DNA from: Liquidambar formosana
Taxonomy: Eukaryota; Streptophyta; Magnoliopsida; Saxifragales; Altingiaceae
Direction of reading: 5' to 3'
Assembly: GCA_039720395.1 (NCBI GenBank)
Contig: CM077824.1
Span: 24,319,278 to 24,383,277 of the forward strand
DNA: 64,000 nt
Under the pieces are notes generated by a model, which saw only the letters and a list, made by a program, of their open reading frames with translations, made no database searches and was not told the DNA's origin. Within the stretch, counting starts at the first letter, position 1. The number at the start of each line of letters is the position of its first letter. This document shows, one piece after another, positions 58,191-64,000 of this stretch. A program made the translations under genes and the position numbers.

Positions 58191-59689
58191 CTGATAGAAC
58201 GAACCAAAAGGACATGAGCTATATAGGTATGTTTTTCTTCTTCCCCCAGGAAGAACAAAATTCATTAAGGTCATTGGACCATAATTTTCCTCGTGTGGAC
58301 CATGGGATGGGAGTATTGACAGCAGATAATATTATGTTGCAATACCTAAAGTTGTATTGGATTAGAGAATAAAAGATAAGGATTGTTAAAAAAGGATTAG
58401 AGAATGAAAGATTGTTAAAGAAAACAGCAGATAAGGAGGAGATATTGTAGATAATATAGAAATGCTGAGAGAAAAATTCACACATGTGCTTCCTTTGTGC
58501 TAGCTCCAAGATTGAGGTGTGGCAGTGACATTCTCATGTTGCACTAACTTGCTATCTTTGGGTGGGGGCTTCTCTGTGAACACATCCAAGGGCTGCCTGT
58601 ATCACACCATTATAAGAAACGAGTCATTTTTCACAAGTCTAAAATCAAACCAACACCAAAATTTATGACTAATAATCATGATGGCAAGGGTGTAGCATCC
58701 TTAATTTATATGGAATTTGCTTAAGAGCTCAACTTTTTGCTTGAATTTGCTCGCCCAACTGATGTGCCAGTTGACATCATGGATAATTATTTTGTTAATA
58801 AAATTTGTGATTGGTTGATGTGATTGTCTCGTTGGTGCCATGTCAAATGGGCAAATAAAAATAGGCAAATAAATCTGGGCAATATAGGACTACTTTTTTT
58901 ATACAGAGGGAGGTTGCAAGACTGCAAATATATCATTTATCATCAACCAGTCGTCATTTATATTGGTTTGATCAAATGCCCATCCTTATATTGAATCAAT
59001 TGTCTTGAGGCTTAGAAAATGGTAGATGGCTTCAAATTGTGCAAGATTAACCTAAATACCATCAGCCAACGCCATATAACCTGAAAGACTAAAATGTACA
59101 TTTCCTTAGGTTGATATATGATTAATTGTCTTATGGCTTGTTGGATTTGTCTTAAAAAATTTTAATGATCCTCAAGACAACAATGGGGTCAAGATGTTAA
59201 CAAATAATTTTTATTTTTATTTTATTTTTTCTTTTTAAAAGGTCAAGTTGGAATGAAATTGGGAAGCCTAACACTGTTACCAGCTAGTTTTGGGTTGGAA
59301 ATTGCCAGCTTCAAATTCGGGTCCAAACTCACCTCGAGAAGGCAATTTCAAGTACAAATACCGTACACATCCCATTTTTACCTAAGATCATGCATGGGAT
59401 CTCAAGGTTTCATCAAACATTAGAAATGATTGATTCCAATCAAGACCCCAGCAGATTCTCCCAGAATTAATCTGCGCACACAGAGAGAAAGAGTTGCAAA
59501 CCAAAACTCAACTGTGGCGAAAGGGCTCATCAATATCTTTCCAATGCGACTTAAAACACCTCATTCAGAGTCTCGATTTGTAAATTACGACCTTTTGAGA
59601 TTTTTGTCAACATAAAGCGCGTGTAAAAAACATGTGTGGGCGCCAAATGCTTCTTAAATTTTTAAATTTCCAAACCGTAGGAGAAAAAT
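58191..59689. other. Intergenic, no gene seen
   Basis: About 1.5 kb with short open frames only. No domain, RNA gene or clear repeat was recognised. It separates the PGDH pseudogene from a copia LTR fragment. Confidence 0.5.
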
Positions 59690-60036
59690 GGTGAATTGAA
59701 AATCTAACAAAAATGAAATTAAAAAGAAATCAAGAACATAGAACAAGTTGTGAGAAGAATAAGAACTTAGAACAACAAGTATTGCATAAAGAGAATAAAA
59801 CTTCTCATCATTTCTCATTTATCTCAATGTACATATTTCTCAAACCAAATCCTTCTTTATATAGGCTTACATTCACCTAAAATTTGAAGTGGTGATGATT
59901 TCATCTTCCACTAACCAAGTGTATATCCACCATTTATCACAAGTGATTCATCCCCCATTACCAAGTGGTACATAAATGATCCATCCACTATTACCAATTA
60001 GTAGCATCCACATACTAAGTCACAATATTTACAACA
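59690..60036 (-). mobile_element. LTR piece of another copia element, with its polypurine tract
   Basis: On the minus strand CATCCAAGAGGGAG (60,037-60,050) is followed by TGTTGTAAATATTGTGAC, a purine tract and copia-type LTR start. The sequence continues through a TATATAAAG at about 59,860. The far end is not clear; 59,690 is a guess. Because the polypurine side is included, this is a 3' remnant and not a solo LTR. Its insertion cuts the gag copy at 60,080. Confidence 0.5.
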
Positions 60037-60079
60037 CTCCCTCTTGGATGTCCATCAGAATAAAATAATGTGCATCGTT

Positions 60080-60266
60080 TATCATCCCATTCTTCTTGGG
60101 TCTTAGTGGGTATATGGGGTCCATTTTCAATAACCTTGCATACTTCATAGTTGGAGGCTTGAATAAAAATTTTCATTTTCCAAAAATTATATAGAAAGCC
60201 ATTAAATAAAGGTGGCCTTAGGGTCGATTGACCTTCGACAAAAAGAATTCCAAAATATTTTGACAT
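60080..60266 (-). pseudogene. gag: SIRE-like gag, N-terminal fragment
   Basis: ATG at 60,266, about 45 bp downstream of the PBS. The frame begins MSKYFGILFVEGQS and continues RPPLFNGFLYNFWK and VIENGPHIPTKTQEEWDD, which is copia gag of the SIRE type. Gag homology stops at about 60,080, where an unrelated copia end (polypurine tract and LTR) takes over. The open frame runs on to 60,015 by chance. The same gag start recurs at 63,621. Confidence 0.8.
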
Positions 60267-60310
60267 GATCTTAACTCTAGTGAAGATTTCAAATCAAAAT
60301 TAGAGCCCTA

Positions 60311-60321
60311 CTCTGATACCA
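60311..60321 (-). other. Primer binding site (initiator tRNA-Met), downstream copy
   Basis: The minus strand reads TGGTATCAGAG two bases after the LTR end GGGCCAACA. It shows that the LTR at 60,324-61,470 is followed by element-start sequence and acts as a 5' LTR here, though it is also preceded by a polypurine tract. Confidence 0.85.
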
Positions 60322-60323
60322 AT

Positions 60324-61470
60324 TGTTGGCCCAAATAATCAACCCTAGAAGGGGGTGAATTGGGTTGATGCAAAATATACGAAACTTAAAAACTTTTGCA
60401 AGTATAACAAATAAAAATAATAATACAAATAGCACGAATAATGAAATCAAATAAATGAGAGAGAGTTAGAAAAATCAAACACAAGATATAACGAGGTTCG
60501 GCTCTCTTGCTTACGTCCTCGCCTCAAGAACTCCACTTGAGGATTCCAAATCCACTAACCAATCTCCTTCACGGGTGGAGATCAAACCTTACACCAATCT
60601 ACTTGCGGGTGTAAATCAAACCTTTACAACGAACAAATTCCCTTTGCTTAACAAGGGTTATGCCCAGCCCTCAATCTCTCATAAAGATAGATATGAATGT
60701 AGTACAACAACAAATCCCTCTTGATAGGGTAAATGAAGAATTTAGCTTAATCTAATATGATATGGACAATGAAAGCTCAAGTATGTGAATCTGGGGCTTG
60801 ATAATGGGTAGAAAGAGTATAATCTTTTTCCCTTTGTTGATCCATCATATCAAAGTGTTTGAGACACCATTTATATAGCCTTCGATGGTTCATGAACATT
60901 TGGTAGCAGCCCTTTTGAAAATATAGCCGTTGGAGCACTTTTCGGGTCAAATTGCACTTTGAAAACTAGCCGTTATTCTATCAGAACGAGGATTTTAGCC
61001 AACTGAAAATACTTTCAGCCATCTCAAAAGCATTTTCAACCATCTCAAATGAGCCATTTGAAAATTCCAGAGAAGGTTCAAAAGGTCTCTTCTTGGTCTA
61101 ACTTTTAGCCGTCTTAAAATAATTTTCAGCCATCTCAAAGTTATGTTTCAATCGTCTAAAAATTTTCAGCCTTCTCAAAGTTGACTTTCAGTCTTCTCAA
61201 AGTTTCAGCCTTCTCAAATAAGTGGTCCAAATACCCAAGTCTTCAATATCTTCAAGTTTTCACTTCATGGGGTTCTTCGAGAGTTGGAATCTTCTCTTCT
61301 TTGAGGCTCATTTCTTTTCTTGTTCTCTTTGGCTTTCTTTTCATATTTGAGCATAGAAAAACCTAGTTTATAATGATCAACTTAAATGATAAACATTAGT
61401 CCACAACCATCAATGCTTTGTTATCATCAAAATCATAATATATTCATGGAATGAAATCTTGAGGCTACCA
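60324..61470 (-). mobile_element. SIRE-like LTR shared by two tandem element copies
   Basis: 1,147 bp on the minus strand from TGGTAGCCTCAAG (a decayed TGTTGG start) to TTTGGGCCAACA. Upstream of it stands a polypurine tract (AAAAAAGGGGAGAT); downstream stand a PBS and gag start. Its text aligns with the LTR beginning at 63,679 (about 17 differences in the first 320 bp, mostly transitions). Its middle carries repeated TTTGAGATGGCTGAAA-type motifs. TCCTCAAGTGGAGTTCTTGA and GATCTCCACCCG also occur in the other SIRE-like LTRs. Confidence 0.85.
60985..61225. repeat. Array of TTTGAGAxGGCTGAAA motifs in the minus-strand SIRE-like LTR
   Basis: Plus-strand forms TTTTCAGCCATCTCAAA, TTTTAGCCGTCTTAAAA, TTTTCAGCCTTCTCAAA and TTTCAATCGTCTAAAAA recur about ten times. 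The array is at the LTR position where the first SIRE-like LTR has AGACGTCT motifs, and the flanking AACGGCTAGTTTTCAAA is conserved. Here the core is only weakly palindromic. Confidence 0.8.
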
Positions 61471-62578
61471 ATCTCCCCTTTTTTGATGATGACAAACTAT
61501 TGATGTTGATCATAAAATAATAAGCATTCAAATTGTTAGAGGGTAATAACTAAACACAATTTTCATGTTCCCCCCAACAATATGCATAATGATACTAATA
61601 ATAGAGTATGCAATAATACAAATGGCTATCATCAATATGCATCTATACCATTTAATGTGTGCATGATACCAAAAATATCAAAAGTAAGATCATCATACAT
61701 TTTTACATTAAGCTCATGTTCTCCCCCTTTGTCATATTCTCCCCCTAAATCATATACTAATCATGTACAAAGAGAATATAACATCAATTACTCATTTTCT
61801 CCCCCTTTGACATCATAAAAAAGAATGATATTTATAAATAGTCATGATACCAAGAGAAAATGTATATTTAAACTTACAAGTTTTCATGCCACACATGAGA
61901 TTCAAAATATCAATAAGTCTAGCAATGAATAGCATCAAAATCATCATGTGGATCATGTTTTCAAGTCTATAATGTGTATATAAGCCAAGATTTTAAAAGG
62001 AATAGATATTAATTGTTGAAATATCAATTGAAAAATGAACCTTGGGTTAGCATGCATTTTTTAGATTTTAAGTATTGAACCACATAAGACTTATAGAAAA
62101 AGATATGCAATATTAGTCATTTCATGCATCTATCTCATTAAAAGAGTATATATCAAGATCAATGAATAAATATACAAAACCTTATCATCATGCATTGATT
62201 TGATTTTTATAATTATAGCACTCTTGGCAAGTATATGCTTACACTCTTCAAAAAATAAAATCCTTTTATAAATAAAGAGGGAATTCTAACCAATATCACC
62301 TTATCATAAGGTTTCTACCTTTTGAGACTCAAGCATTACTCCTTGGGAGTTCATGAGTATGAATTGAATTTACCTCCCATAATTTTTCATTAAGCTCATG
62401 CTTGAGGTTGCATACCTACAAAACAAGACTATGCAACTTTCTTTGGTACCCAAACCATTTTGGGTCCATGAGGGTTAGCACTTAGAATTATAGCTCCTTT
62501 AGGCTTCTAAATATGTTTTGTTTTAACAAAAGATTTTAGGTAAGATTTTTCCAAATTGATTTTGTCAAAAACACACCT
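61471..62578 (-). mobile_element. Internal remnant of the gag-only SIRE-like element
   Basis: On the minus strand, after the gag frame, short phrases of the gag-pol junction remain (KPKGAIILSANPHGPKMVWVPKK near 62,450-62,520), with stops. Pol domains are missing. Three purine tracts of the GACAAAGGGGGAGAA or AGGGGGAGAA kind follow (about 61,800, 61,740 and 61,720), then the polypurine tract at about 61,471-61,485. The internal region totals about 2.2 kb, so most of pol has been deleted. Confidence 0.65.
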
Positions 62579-63621
62579 TTAACTCCCCAAAGTTTTATCA
62601 AAATTTTCTTTACCATCTGAAAACTTGGTCAAGGTCAAGTTATTAATCTTTTCTTTTAAAGAAATAGTTTCTTTTTGAAAGCATAATAAAGATTGATTTT
62701 TCAAAATATCTTGCTCATTTTGTCTCTTTAAATCATCATTAAGATTATTCAAATTTTCAATAACATTTGAGAGAAAAGAAATTTTCTTTTTCAAAACAAT
62801 ATTTTTATGAGCAAGTTTCTCGCATTCCTCAAGTAACTCATCAAAATAAATTTGAAGCTCTTCATAATAAGAGGATTCATCAAGATTAGAGTTTACCTCA
62901 TCTTCTTGTGTCATGAAGCAAAAATGAGCTACATCTTTATCGCTTGATGCTTTACTTGAGTCACTATCTTCTTCAACAACTTCACGAGCTCTCATAGTGA
63001 GCTCATATGTTGTAAGGTTGCCATTTAGATCACTTAAACTCATATTGTTGAGATCCCTTCCTTGAAGAATGGAGGTAGTAAAAGAATCCCAAGCTTTAGG
63101 AAGACACCTAAGTATCTTTCTCACCAATTCCGAGTTCGTATAGGTTTTGCCAAGAGAGCTCAATGAATTAACAATAATATTGAAGCAAGTAAACATATTG
63201 GAAATAGTCTCACACTCCTTCATTCTAAATAATTCATATTCACATACAAGCGTATTAATTTTGGCCTCTTTAACTTGAGGTGTTCCTTCATAGGAAACCT
63301 CTAGTGCATCCCATATCTCTTTGGCATTAGTGCACCTAAAGATTTTACTAAATTCATTTAGAGCAAGTGCACAATATAAAAAGATTCATAGCTTTAGCAT
63401 TGATTTCCATGAGTCTCTTGTCATTATCATCCCATTCTTCTTGGGTCTTAGTGGGTAGATGGGGTCCATTTTCAATAACCTTCCATACTTCACAGTTAGA
63501 GGCTTGAATAATTAAAAATTCTCATTTTTATTTTCCAAAAATTATATAGAAAGCCATTAAATAAAGGTGGCCTTAGAGTCGATTGACCTTCGACAAAAAG
63601 AGTTCCAAAATATTTTGACAT
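62579..63621 (-). pseudogene. gag: SIRE-like gag pseudogene
   Basis: It starts at ATG 63,621 with the same residues as the copy at 60,266. It has a small insertion and frame change near 63,510-63,535 and stops further on. From 63,223 to 62,579 it is open for 214 codons: LVRKILRCLPKAWDSFTTSI and NLTTYELTM, an acidic Ser-rich part, then a long coiled coil (LLEECEKLAHKNIVLKKKIS). This is the gag capsid region and the coiled-coil extension typical of SIRE/Maximus gag. Zinc-knuckle and pol parts are not intact. Confidence 0.82.
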
Positions 63622-63666
63622 GATCTTAACTCTAGTGAAGATTTCAAATCAAAATTAGAGCCCTGT

Positions 63667-64000
63667 TCTGATACCAATTGTTAGCCCAAATAATCAACCC
63701 TAGAGGGGGTGAATTGGGTTGATGCAAAATACACGGAACTTAAAAACTTTTGCAAGTATAACAAATAAAAATAATAATGCAAATAGCACGAATAATGAAA
63801 TCAAATAAATGAGAGAGAGTTAGAGAAATCAAACACAAGATATAACGAGGTTCGGCTCTCTCGCCTACGTCCTCACCTCAAGAACTCCGCTTAAAGATTC
63901 CAAATCCACTAACCAATATCCTTCACGGGTGGAGATCAAACCTTACACCAATCTACTTGCAGGTATAGATCAAACCTTTACAACAAACAAATTCCCTTTG
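63667..64000 (-). mobile_element. PBS and 3' end of the upstream SIRE-like LTR (runs off the window)
   Basis: The minus-strand LTR end TTTGGGCTAACA (63,679) is followed by TGGTATCAGA at 63,667-63,676. The 322 bp of LTR in the window match 60,324-60,660. Together with that LTR it frames one gag-only element of about 3.35 kb (LTR plus internal part). Confidence 0.85.

Overview
The window is nuclear DNA of a flowering plant. It is AT-rich, crowded with nested LTR retrotransposons and DNA transposons, carries a plastid ndhF-rpl32 fragment, and holds one intact spliced housekeeping gene, the spliceosomal SmE gene. The species cannot be named from the sequence. Almost everything outside SmE is mobile DNA in various states of decay.

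Left part (1-30,313): a SIRE/Maximus-like Ty1/copia element fills 555-10,477, with decayed pol, an extra ORF in the env position and a 3' LTR. Its 5' side is cut by another LTR ending at 554. It is split by a solo LTR (1,788-3,273) and, inside its own LTR, by a BARE/Angela-like solo LTR (8,297-9,958). Beyond it lies a minus-strand gypsy-type element with no coding content (10,478-15,966; PBS at 13,543). Next is a nest: a CACTA end (16,570) holds an hAT-like element (16,754-26,852), which holds a very large Tat/Ogre-like LTR (from 17,827) with a 161-bp tandem array, which holds two further BARE/Angela-like solo LTRs. The 3' end of a second SIRE-like element and a few LTR scraps follow.

Centre (32,781-45,842): two Mutator-like elements lie 86 bp apart, each with terminal inverted repeats and a perfect 9-bp target duplication. 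The smaller (1.7 kb) has no transposase. The larger (11.25 kb) is the most interesting object here. It carries a spliced gene fusing a FAR1/MULE-type transposase to an OTU cysteine-protease domain. A convergent gene for a plant mobile domain (PMD, MAIN/MAIL1-like) protein, a 1.6-kb plastid insert, and several arrays of short TGTTCGG/CCGAACA hairpins lie in the same element. Both genes carry in-frame stops in this copy, so it is probably no longer autonomous.

Right part (45,843-64,000): the SmE promoter starts at the edge of the large MULE, and its ATG is 176 bp from the element. SmE has six exons and an 8.8-kb third intron swollen by a BARE/Angela-like solo LTR, a MITE and local duplications. 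Downstream are two more MITE-like elements, a 3-phosphoglycerate dehydrogenase pseudogene, and a minus-strand SIRE-like gag-only element arranged as LTR-gag-LTR-gag.

Three SIRE-like LTRs in the window each carry a different array of short dyad motifs at the same LTR position. This pattern, together with the MULE-OTU-PMD composite, is the main candidate for something not well described.
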